Source of the DNA: Streptomyces sp. S465
GTDB taxonomy: Bacteria; Actinomycetota; Actinomycetes; Streptomycetales; Streptomycetaceae
DNA length: 64,000 nt
Assembly: GCF_026898115.1 (NCBI RefSeq)
Contig: NZ_CP114036.1
Coordinates: 8,674,001-8,738,000 of the forward strand
Direction: 5' to 3'
Under the pieces are notes generated by a model, which did not search any database, had not been told where the DNA came from, and was given only the letters and a program-made list of their open reading frames with translations. Both the position numbers and the translations under genes were made by a program. Positions 57,601 to 64,000 of this stretch are shown piece by piece (position 1 is the stretch's first letter; every line of letters begins with the position of its first letter).

Positions 57601-58435
57601 CACCGCCCGGCTGCCACGGCGACGGCCGTCCCGCCTCGGCCCGACGGCCGTCTGGGGGAGCATCGCCTTTCTCGCGCTGCTGACCGTCGCCCCGCTGCTC
57701 TACATGGTCTCCACGGCCTTCAAACAGGCCAAGGACGTCTACACGCCGGACCTCATACCCGGTTCCCCGACCCTGGACAACTTCCGCTACATCTTCTCCG
57801 AGATCCCCATCCTGCGGTATCTGTTCAACTCGTTCCTGGTCGCCGCCGTCGTCACCGTGCTGTCCCTGTTCTTCCACTCGATGGCCGGCTACGCCCTGGC
57901 CAGGCTGAGGTTCCGGGGCCGTGACACCATCTTCTCCGGCATCTACGCCACGCTGCTCATCTCGCTGCCGCTCATCATGGTGCCGCTGTTCCTCGTCGCG
58001 AAGACACTCGGCATCCTCGACTCCTACCTCGGGATGATCCTCCCGGCCGTCTTCAACGCCTTCGGCATCTTCTTCCTGCGGCAGTTCTATCTGAGCTTCC
58101 CGGACGATGTGGAGGAGGCCGCGCGACTCGACGGATGTGGCTACTGGCGCATCTACTGGCAGGTGATCCTGCCCATGAGCAGGCCCTTGCTGACCGCCCT
58201 GGCGGTCTTCTTCTTCCTGGGCACCTGGAACTCCTTCCTGTGGCCGCTGACGATCGTCCAGAACCCCGATCTCATTCCGGTCCAGGTCGGGATCTCCAAC
58301 TTCCAGGGACAGTTCTCGGCCGCCTGGAACTACTCGATGGCGGCCTCGACAGTGGCGGCGCTGCCCACCCTGATCCTCTTCTTCGTCTTCCAGAAGCAGT
58401 TCACCGAGACCATCAAGACCTCCGGCGGCCGCTGA
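57593..58435 (+). CDS. Sugar ABC transporter permease (MalG-like)
   Basis: A 280-residue permease with six helices. It shows LLYMVSTAFKQAKDVYTPDLIPGSPTLDNFRYIF, the EAA loop VEEAARLDGCGYWRIYWQVILPMSRP, and the C-terminal VFQKQFTETIKTSGGR, all MalG-like. It is third in the operon with an 8-base overlap to the previous gene. Confidence 0.92.
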   Translation: MPDTARLPRRRPSRLGPTAVWGSIAFLALLTVAPLLYMVSTAFKQAKDVYTPDLIPGSPTLDNFRYIFSEIPILRYLFNSFLVAAVVTVLSLFFHSMAGYALARLRFRGRDTIFSGIYATLLISLPLIMVPLFLVAKTLGILDSYLGMILPAVFNAFGIFFLRQFYLSFPDDVEEAARLDGCGYWRIYWQVILPMSRPLLTALAVFFFLGTWNSFLWPLTIVQNPDLIPVQVGISNFQGQFSAAWNYSMAASTVAALPTLILFFVFQKQFTETIKTSGGR

Positions 58436-58500
58436 CCGCCACCCGCCCCGGAACCACTCCGGCCACCGGACCGACCGAAACTCACACCGCGAAGGACACC

Positions 58501-59601
58501 ATGCAGACCCAGCCGTATCCGTTCCCCCTGACGCCCGCGCCGGGCATGTCGAGCCGCGCCATCACCGCGGAGAACCCGTCCGGGCAGAAGGGCGCCGGCG
58601 GCCGGGCGGCCTCCGCCCTGGGCCCCGGGCGCAAGGGACGCCCCTGCGTCGACCTGCCGAGCGGCCAGACCACGGTGATCGCGGACATCCCGGGGGCCGG
58701 TGTCATCACTCACATCTGGATCACCTGCCCCGCGCACACCGACGCCGTGGGCTTCGTCCTGCGGGACCTCGTGGTGCGCGCCTACTGGGACGGGGACGAC
58801 CAGCCCGCCGTCGAGGCGCCGCTGGGCGACTTCTTCTGCAACGGCAACGGCGCGCGGGCGCTGCTGACCTCCCAGCCGGTCACCGTGGCCCCCACCGGCG
58901 GCATGAACGCCTACTTCCAGATGCCGTTCGCCGACGGGGCCCGCATCACCGTCACCAATGAGCACCCCGCGGACATCACGGGGTTCTTCTTCCAGATCGA
59001 CTACGTCTCGGTGCCCGAACTGCCCGAGCACACCCCGCGCTTCCACGCGCAGTGGCGGCGGCAGCGGACCACGGTGCCCGGCCGCGACTACGTCGTCCTG
59101 GACGGGGTGACCGGCGCCGGACGGTATCTCGGCACCTTCCTGTCCATCGTGGCGCTGGAACGCTACTGGTGGGGAGAGGGCGAGATGAAGTTCTTCATCG
59201 ACGGCGACACCGACTTCCCCACGATCTGCGGCACCGGAACGGAGGACTACGCCGGAGGCGCCTGGGCGTTCCAGAACAAGCTCTCGGCCACCGAGGAGCC
59301 CGACGTCCTGACCTTCTCCGCACCGTATTTCGGATACCCGCAGTACGAGACCCGCGATGTCTCCCAGGGCGCCCCCTACGCCACCGCCATGGCACCGCAC
59401 CACGGCCTCTACCGCTGGCACCTCGCGGACCCCGTCTACTTCGCCCAGGACCTCAAGGTGACGCTCCAGCAGATCGGCCAGGTCGGCACCGGCCTCTTCG
59501 AGCGGAGCGACGACGTGTCGTCCGTCGCCTACTGGTACCAGCACGGCGGCGCCGTCGCCGCCCCCGCGTTCCCGTCCCGGGCCGAGCGCACCCCCCGCTG
59601 A
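58501..59601 (+). CDS. GH172 (DUF2961) glycoside hydrolase
   Basis: A 366-residue protein of the DUF2961 family, now GH172, whose known members act on alpha-D-fructofuranosides and alpha-D-arabinofuranosides. The jelly-roll core shows TAENPSGQKGAGGRAASALGPGRKG, GAGVITHIWIT, YWWGEGEMKFFIDGDTDFPTICGTGTEDY with candidate acidic residues Glu226/228 and Glu248, and YRWHLADPVYF. It has no signal peptide, so it probably works on imported oligosaccharides. GAAGGA precedes ATG 58501. It stops one base before the end of the convergent ABC operon. Confidence 0.88.
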   Translation: MQTQPYPFPLTPAPGMSSRAITAENPSGQKGAGGRAASALGPGRKGRPCVDLPSGQTTVIADIPGAGVITHIWITCPAHTDAVGFVLRDLVVRAYWDGDDQPAVEAPLGDFFCNGNGARALLTSQPVTVAPTGGMNAYFQMPFADGARITVTNEHPADITGFFFQIDYVSVPELPEHTPRFHAQWRRQRTTVPGRDYVVLDGVTGAGRYLGTFLSIVALERYWWGEGEMKFFIDGDTDFPTICGTGTEDYAGGAWAFQNKLSATEEPDVLTFSAPYFGYPQYETRDVSQGAPYATAMAPHHGLYRWHLADPVYFAQDLKVTLQQIGQVGTGLFERSDDVSSVAYWYQHGGAVAAPAFPSRAERTPR

Positions 59602-59602
59602 G

Positions 59603-60937
59603 TCAGCGCTGGTAGCGGTCGAGGATCCGCCGGCCGTCGCCGACGAGGCGGTCACGCAGTTCGCCGACGCCGAAGGCACCGTTGTAGAACTCCTGATAGG
59701 CCGGGGTGGCGACCTTGTCCTTCCACTCGGCGTAGCCGCGGATCCCGAGCGCCGGGGACGGGCGCAGGGCGGCCGCGACGTCGACGCCCGTCTTCCAGCC
59801 GTACCGGTGGGCGTTGATGGCCGGGTCCTTCAGCGCCCGCGTACTCGTGGGCAACAGCCAGTCGCCGCGGGCGAGGCCGGCCTGGTGGTCGGCCCGGTTG
59901 AGGAAGGCGATGAAGTCCACGGCGGCCTGCTTGTGGCCGCTGTCCCGCGCGACCGAGAGCGTCTGCGGCGCGACGCCCTGGGCGAGGCCGTCCGCGCCGC
60001 CGCCGCTCGGCATGGGCAGGACCGTCCAGTCGAAGCCGTCGGGCGCCTGTTGCCGCACTTGCTGCCGGTAGGAGAAGTTGAGCGGCAGCATGGCGTAGCG
60101 GCCGGCGAAGAAGCCGGGCAGGGTGTCCGCGCCCGCCATGCCCAGGCCCGTGGTGGGCGCGGTGCGGTCCTCGTTGACCTGCCGCTGGATGAGCCGCGGT
60201 ACGGCCGATTCGGCCGCGCCGAAACGGAGCCGGTTCTTGCCGTCCGGGCCCTTGACGAAGACCTTGCCGCCGGTGGACAGGGACAGGTTCATGGACTGGG
60301 TGACCGGCTCCTTCAGGGACCAGGCCACTCCGTAGGTGTCGGTTCTGCCGTCGTGGTTCCGGTCGCGCGTCAGCTCCTTGCTCACCGTCTCGAACTCGGC
60401 CCACGTCCAGGGGTGCCGGGCCGTGGGGATGCGGACGTCCGCCTGCCGGAGCAGCGCGGTGTTGGCGATCAGGACGCGGGGCTCCTGGAGGAACGGGACG
60501 CCGTAGACGCCCCCCTGGTACGTCGTGGTCTGCCAGGCGGCCCGGGGGATGTCGGCGCGCAGTTCCTCCGGCAGGTAGGGGGTCAGGTCGGTGAGGTAGC
60601 CGCCGGACGCGAAGTCGGTGAGGTCGGTGGCGTCGTCGTGGATGATGTCCGGCGCCTCACCGCCCTCGAAGGAGGTCAGCAACTGGTCGTGGACGGTGGT
60701 CCAGCTGCCCTGGACGTACCGGACCCGGACATCGGGGTGGGCCTGGTTCCACTGCCGTACCAGTCGCTTGTTGGCATCGACGGACTGCTTCTGCCAGGCG
60801 AGGCTGAGGAATTCGAGCGTGACCTTGCCATCGGCGCTGTCCGGGGAGGCGCCCCCGCAGCCGGCCAGGAGGCTGAGGGAGACGATGGCGGCCACACCCG
60901 GAAGGACCGCCCGCGGCGCTCTCTTCGCACCTGTCAT
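59603..60937 (-). CDS. Sugar ABC transporter substrate-binding lipoprotein (second system)
   Basis: A 444-residue family 1 binding protein. The lipobox LLAGC places the lipidated Cys at 27. Typical blocks are VTLEFLSLAWQKQSVDANKRLVRQWNQAHPDV, FEGGEAPDIIHDDA and TYQGGVYGVPFLQEPRVLIAN. It is the last gene of a permease-permease-binding protein operon on the minus strand, with an ATGA overlap to the upstream permease. It differs strongly from the binding protein at 55316, so the two systems likely carry different but related sugars. Confidence 0.9.
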   Translation of the reverse strand: MTGAKRAPRAVLPGVAAIVSLSLLAGCGGASPDSADGKVTLEFLSLAWQKQSVDANKRLVRQWNQAHPDVRVRYVQGSWTTVHDQLLTSFEGGEAPDIIHDDATDLTDFASGGYLTDLTPYLPEELRADIPRAAWQTTTYQGGVYGVPFLQEPRVLIANTALLRQADVRIPTARHPWTWAEFETVSKELTRDRNHDGRTDTYGVAWSLKEPVTQSMNLSLSTGGKVFVKGPDGKNRLRFGAAESAVPRLIQRQVNEDRTAPTTGLGMAGADTLPGFFAGRYAMLPLNFSYRQQVRQQAPDGFDWTVLPMPSGGGADGLAQGVAPQTLSVARDSGHKQAAVDFIAFLNRADHQAGLARGDWLLPTSTRALKDPAINAHRYGWKTGVDVAAALRPSPALGIRGYAEWKDKVATPAYQEFYNGAFGVGELRDRLVGDGRRILDRYQR

Positions 60938-61803
60938 GCCTTCACCGCCCCGGCGAGCATGCCACCCACCAGCCGGCGCTGGAGCAGTGCGAAGAACACC
61001 AGGCTGGGGAGGGTGGCGAGGACCGAGGCGGCGGCCAGGGGACCGAGGTCCGCGACTCCCTCGGTGCCCAGGAAGTGGGTGAGGACCACGGACATGGTCT
61101 GGTTCTCCGGTGACTTGAGGAGGACGAGGGCGAAGAAGAACTCGTTCCAGGCGGTGACGAAGGAGAACATGAGCGTGGCCACCAGACCGGGGGCGAGCAG
61201 GGGCAGCACCACGCTGCCCAGCGTGCGCAGGCGGCCGGCCCCGTCCACCGCGGCCGCCTCCTCCAGCGAGCGCGGCACCGCCTTGATGTACCCCTGGAGC
61301 ATCCAGAGGGAGAAGGGCAGGTTCCACACCACGTACACGACGATGAGGCCGGCGATGCTGTCGATCATGTGCAGGTTCTTCAGCACCAGGAACAGCGGGA
61401 TGATCACCAGGATGAACGGGAACATCTGGCTGACCAGGATCCAGACCGTGCCCACCCGGCTGGCCCACGACCGGTGGCGCGCCATCGCGTACGCGGCGGG
61501 CACCGCTGTCGCGACCGAGACCAGCGCGGCGGTGGCCGCCACCACCAGGCTGTTGAGCGCGGCGTGCAGCAGCGGCTGGGCCTCGAACGCGGCCCGGTAG
61601 TTGTCCCAACTGGGGTCCTCCGGCAGCCAGCTGGGGTGCAAGGAGCCCAGCTCCCGCGTCGATTTGAACGACGTCGACACCAGCCACAGCAACGGAAAGG
61701 CCAGGAAGACCAGATAGCAGCCGAGGGCCAGGTACTGACCGGCGCCGCCCGCGATGCGCAGCGCGCGCACCTTGGCGGGGGTGGGCGAGGAGGCACCGGT
61801 CAT
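60934..61803 (-). CDS. Sugar ABC transporter permease (MalG-like, second system)
   Basis: A 289-residue permease with six helices. It shows FPLLWLVSTSFKSTRELGSLHPSWLPEDPSWDNYRAAF, the EAA-type loop SLEEAAAVDGAGRLRTLGSVVLPLLAPG and a final LLQRRLVGGMLAGAVKA. Both ends have ATGA overlaps with the neighbouring genes. Confidence 0.91.
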   Translation of the reverse strand: MTGASSPTPAKVRALRIAGGAGQYLALGCYLVFLAFPLLWLVSTSFKSTRELGSLHPSWLPEDPSWDNYRAAFEAQPLLHAALNSLVVAATAALVSVATAVPAAYAMARHRSWASRVGTVWILVSQMFPFILVIIPLFLVLKNLHMIDSIAGLIVVYVVWNLPFSLWMLQGYIKAVPRSLEEAAAVDGAGRLRTLGSVVLPLLAPGLVATLMFSFVTAWNEFFFALVLLKSPENQTMSVVLTHFLGTEGVADLGPLAAASVLATLPSLVFFALLQRRLVGGMLAGAVKA

Positions 61804-62759
61804 ACCGCGTCCTCCGTCAGCTTCTTGCGCAGGAACAGGGTGAGCAGGACCGCGATCACGGCGACCATGACCAGTCCCATGGCCGCGGCGTACCCGAACT
61901 GGCCGTAGGTGAACGCCTCTTCGTAGGCGAACAGCATCGGGAGCCGGGTCTGTCCGCCCGGCCCGCCCTGGGTGAGGACGTACACCAGGCCGAAGGAGTT
62001 GATGTTCCAGATGAAGTTGAGCGCGGTGATCGACACCACCACGGGCCTGAGCGCCGGCCAGGTGACGGTGGTGAAGCGGCGCCAGATGCCCGCACCGTCC
62101 AGGTGCGCCGCCTCACGCAGTTCACGCGGGACGTTCTGGAGACCGGCCAGCAGCACCACGGTCGTCTGGGGCATGCCCGCCCACACACCGACCACGATGA
62201 CCGCCGGCAGGGCGTAGGACAGGTCGGCCAGCCAGTCGACGTTCTCGTGGAGGAGGCCGGTCCGGGTGAGCGTGTCGTTCAGGATGCCCGCGTCGGAGTG
62301 GTAGACCAGGCGCCACATGATGCCGACGACGACCTCGGGCATGGCCCACGGCACGAGCGCCAGGGTCCGGGCCAGCCAGCGCAGCCGGAGGTTCTGGTCG
62401 AGCAGCAGCGCCAGGCCGAGGGCCAGCGCGAACTGGAGCACGGTCACGCAGACGGCCCAGGTCAGGCCGATGGTGAAGGAGTCCCAGAACAGGGAGTCGA
62501 ACCGCAGGTCGGAAAGGTTGGCCAGGCCGATGAACCGGGTGGGGGTGGTGCGGCCGCTCTGCGCGTCGGTGAAGGCGAGCGCGACGCCGTACAGCAGGGG
62601 TCCCACGCTGAGCACCAGGACGGGGATCAGCGCGGGAAGCAACAGGAACCACGTGCCCCGGTCCAGGCCGAGCGCCCGCCTGCGCTGGGCGGCGGTGCGG
62701 GGCGGTGGGGTTCCGCGGCCACCCGGGACGTCGTCGGCCCGGGAAGCGGTGAGACTCAT
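61800..62759 (-). CDS. Sugar ABC transporter permease (MalF-like, second system)
   Basis: A 319-residue permease with six helices. It has the EAA loop LREAAHLDGAGIWRRFTTVTWPALRPV and the MalF-like GGPGGQTRLPMLFAYEEAF. It is the first gene of the minus-strand operon. GAGG lies a few bases before ATG 62759. No regulator or ATPase gene accompanies it. Confidence 0.91.
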   Translation of the reverse strand: MSLTASRADDVPGGRGTPPPRTAAQRRRALGLDRGTWFLLLPALIPVLVLSVGPLLYGVALAFTDAQSGRTTPTRFIGLANLSDLRFDSLFWDSFTIGLTWAVCVTVLQFALALGLALLLDQNLRLRWLARTLALVPWAMPEVVVGIMWRLVYHSDAGILNDTLTRTGLLHENVDWLADLSYALPAVIVVGVWAGMPQTTVVLLAGLQNVPRELREAAHLDGAGIWRRFTTVTWPALRPVVVSITALNFIWNINSFGLVYVLTQGGPGGQTRLPMLFAYEEAFTYGQFGYAAAMGLVMVAVIAVLLTLFLRKKLTEDAV

Positions 62760-62787
62760 GTGAACCTCGTGGTCGGTGATCGCCCAG

Positions 62788-62817
62788 TATCGTGGCGGTC
62801 ACCCGAGGCGCCGTCAA
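62788..62817 (-). promoter_or_regulatory. Promoter candidate for the second ABC operon
   Basis: On the minus strand TTGACG (62817-62812) and ACGATA (62793-62788) stand 18 bases apart, about 30 bases upstream of the permease ATG. It is a consensus-based call only. The rest of the 190-base gap shows nothing clear. Confidence 0.45.
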
Positions 62818-62949
62818 CGGACCGGACACGTGACGCGGCTCACGGGCCGTGCGCCTTCCGGTGGGCGGCCGCGCGGACGGGGCCGTGCCCACCCCGTCCG
62901 CGCGGTGACGCCGGCCACCCCGCGCCGGGGGCGGTCCGGCCGGTCCGCC

Positions 62950-63282
62950 TCAGTCCTGCTGCGGTACGGCCATCTCCCCGAGGCGGGACCAGTCGTCCTG
63001 GTCCACAGTCACATTGACGATCCGGGGCGTCTCCACGAGGTGGGGAGGCAGCGTCCGCCGTGCCGTGGTGAAGTGGTCGGACTGGACGTGCGCCGCCCCG
63101 GCCTCGTCGTCGCGGAACGCCTCGGTCAGCACGTACTCGGTGGGGTCGTCGATGCTGCGGGACCAGTCGAACCACAGGCACCCCGGCTCGTCGCGGGTCG
63201 CGCGGGTGAACTCGCGGGTGATCTCGGGCCAGGCGTCCGCGTGCTCGGGCAGGACGCGGAACTTGGCGGTGATGAAGATCAT
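62950..63282 (-). CDS. ABM-domain (antibiotic biosynthesis monooxygenase) protein
   Basis: A 110-residue dimeric alpha/beta ferredoxin-like fold protein. VLPEHADAWPEITREFTRATRDEPGCLWFDWSRSIDDPTEYVLTEAFRDDEAGAAHVQSDHF is the typical ABM pattern. Members range from cofactor-free oxygenases to heme-degrading enzymes, and many have no known substrate. GGGAG precedes ATG 63282. It stands alone between an inverted repeat and the ABC operon. Confidence 0.87.
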   Translation of the reverse strand: MIFITAKFRVLPEHADAWPEITREFTRATRDEPGCLWFDWSRSIDDPTEYVLTEAFRDDEAGAAHVQSDHFTTARRTLPPHLVETPRIVNVTVDQDDWSRLGEMAVPQQD

Positions 63283-63346
63283 GATGCTCCCGGTGGGTAG
63301 GTCTTGTCAGGCTCGTCGGTTCGGTTGTGCCCGGTCGGGCGGGTCG

Positions 63347-63376
63347 GTCGGCCGGGTGGGTCGGCCGGGTGGGTCG
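63347..63376. repeat. Short tandem repeat, unit GTCGGCCGGGTGG
   Basis: A 13-bp unit occurs twice and a partial third time upstream of the ABM gene. It is the only repeat of note in the 63283-63394 stretch. Confidence 0.6.
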
Positions 63377-63394
63377 CTTCGGGGGGACGGACAG

Positions 63395-63442
63395 GCGGTC
63401 ATCATGGGGCCGTCGCCCTCGCTCGGGCCCCATGATGACCGC
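63395..63442. terminator. Perfect 17-bp inverted repeat (hairpin)
   Basis: Arms at 63395-63411 and 63426-63442 (GCGGTCATCATGGGGCC and its complement) with a 14-base loop lie downstream of the minus-strand dehydrogenase gene and upstream of the ABM gene. A terminator is the simplest reading. The AT-containing arms (TCATCATGG) would also suit a protein-binding site. Confidence 0.6.
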
Positions 63443-63498
63443 GGCCGCTCCGCGTGGGCCACCCGCCACTCATCAGCGCGGCGGACCGCCGGGCCGGG

Positions 63499-64000
63499 TC
63501 AGGGAACGAGGATCGCGCGTCCGCGGACCCGGCCGGCGTCGAGGTCGTCCAGGGCGTCCTGGAACCGCTCGAGCGGGTACACGCTGGTGTGCAGCCGGAC
63601 CCGTCCCTGGGCGGCGAGCACCATCAGCTCGCACAGATCGTTGTAGGAGCCGACGAGGTTGCCGATGAAGTTGATCTCGGTGGAGATGATGTCGATCGTC
63701 GGTACGTCGATGTTCTCGCCGTATCCGACCACGTGGTAGTCGCCCGCGCGGCGCAGCATCCGCACACCGTCCCGGGTCGCTCCGCCCTCGCCCACGAAGT
63801 CGATCACGACCTCGGCTCCCTGGCCGCCGGTCAGCTCGAGCACCTCGGGCACCTGCTGCCCAGCGGCGACGACACCATGGTCGGCGCCGAGGGAGGCGGC
63901 CAGCTTCACCGCGTCGGGGTTGCGGTCGACCACGATGATCTCGGCGGCCGTGATCGCCCTCAGCGCCTGCACCCCGATGTGACCGAGCCCGCCGGCGCCG
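63499..64000 (-). CDS. Zinc-type alcohol dehydrogenase, C-terminal part (5' end outside window)
   Basis: The last 167 residues of a medium-chain dehydrogenase. They include the nucleotide-binding GAGGLGHIGVQAL at the window edge, the adenine-ribose Asp in IIVVDRNPDAVKLAASLGAD, and the substrate domain end INFIGNLVGSYNDLCELMVLAAQGRVRLHTSVYPLERFQDALDDLDAGRVRGRAILVP. The Zn-binding N-terminal domain is beyond 64000. The NVVGSYND-like end resembles alcohol and glycol dehydrogenases that use NAD+. The substrate is not assignable. Confidence 0.86.
   Translation of the reverse strand, partial: GAGGLGHIGVQALRAITAAEIIVVDRNPDAVKLAASLGADHGVVAAGQQVPEVLELTGGQGAEVVIDFVGEGGATRDGVRMLRRAGDYHVVGYGENIDVPTIDIISTEINFIGNLVGSYNDLCELMVLAAQGRVRLHTSVYPLERFQDALDDLDAGRVRGRAILVP

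Overview
The window is very GC-rich, gene-dense DNA with GTG starts, many 1-8 base stop/start overlaps and Streptomyces-typical families (CGNR regulator, DUF6328 and DUF6480 proteins, ClpC-type ATPase, CDGSH protein, many ABC sugar importers). I read it as a chromosomal segment of Streptomyces or a close actinomycete. No rRNA, tRNA, CRISPR array, prophage or intact insertion sequence was seen. One MITE-like element, several minisatellites and one gene remnant are present.

Layout. 1-6.2 kb: the 3' end of an RNase H gene, an MFS exporter coupled to a metallo-beta-lactamase-fold hydrolase, a zinc alcohol dehydrogenase, an SGNH esterase and an alpha/beta hydrolase. 6.2-19.7 kb: a carboxylic-acid-like catabolic locus. 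It holds a divergent aconitase paralogue, an anion:cation-symporter-type MFS permease, a GntR regulator, an exported YbhE-type lactonase, an RraA-type aldolase, and a tightly coupled operon of a TPP enzyme, a YdiJ-like FAD/Fe-S dehydrogenase and an enolase-superfamily enzyme. Three near-identical 26-bp palindromes lie in the two divergent promoter regions and tie part of this locus into one likely regulon. 19.8-24.9 kb: an amidohydrolase/MarR pair, a CGNR regulator/MFS pair and another MFS exporter.

25.2-34.6 kb: a copper/cobalt region. It contains a His/Met-rich membrane peptide, a CopA-like ATPase, a PCu(A)C-like protein that lacks the usual histidines, a small Cys-rich protein, an ECF sigma factor divergent from a zinc-finger anti-sigma candidate, a Met/His-rich membrane protein, a PepSY membrane protein, and a NiCoT transporter behind a clear cobalamin riboswitch. 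34.7-41.4 kb: a MarR-flanked degradative operon (flavin reductase, Ldh2-type dehydrogenase, hotdog thioesterase, luciferase-like monooxygenase, acyl-CoA synthetase, HMG-CoA-lyase-like protein with altered active site, and a flavoprotein remnant). 41.4-46.1 kb: kdpFABC preceded by an extra 27-residue membrane peptide.

46.4-53.9 kb: a ClpC-like ATPase, several small conserved actinomycete proteins, a basic-amino-acid-type PLP decarboxylase, a heme-oxygenase-like diiron enzyme, a CDGSH protein and an MTQ2/HemK2-type methyltransferase. 54-62.8 kb: a LacI regulator and two complete ABC sugar importers pointing at each other, the first ending in a GH172 (DUF2961) glycosidase. 62.9-64 kb: an ABM-domain monooxygenase and the C-terminal part of a zinc alcohol dehydrogenase cut by the window edge.

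The least familiar biology is in the GntR-box carboxylate locus, the MarR-flanked monooxygenase operon and the GH172 double-ABC locus. Functions given for these loci as pathways are inference from gene content.
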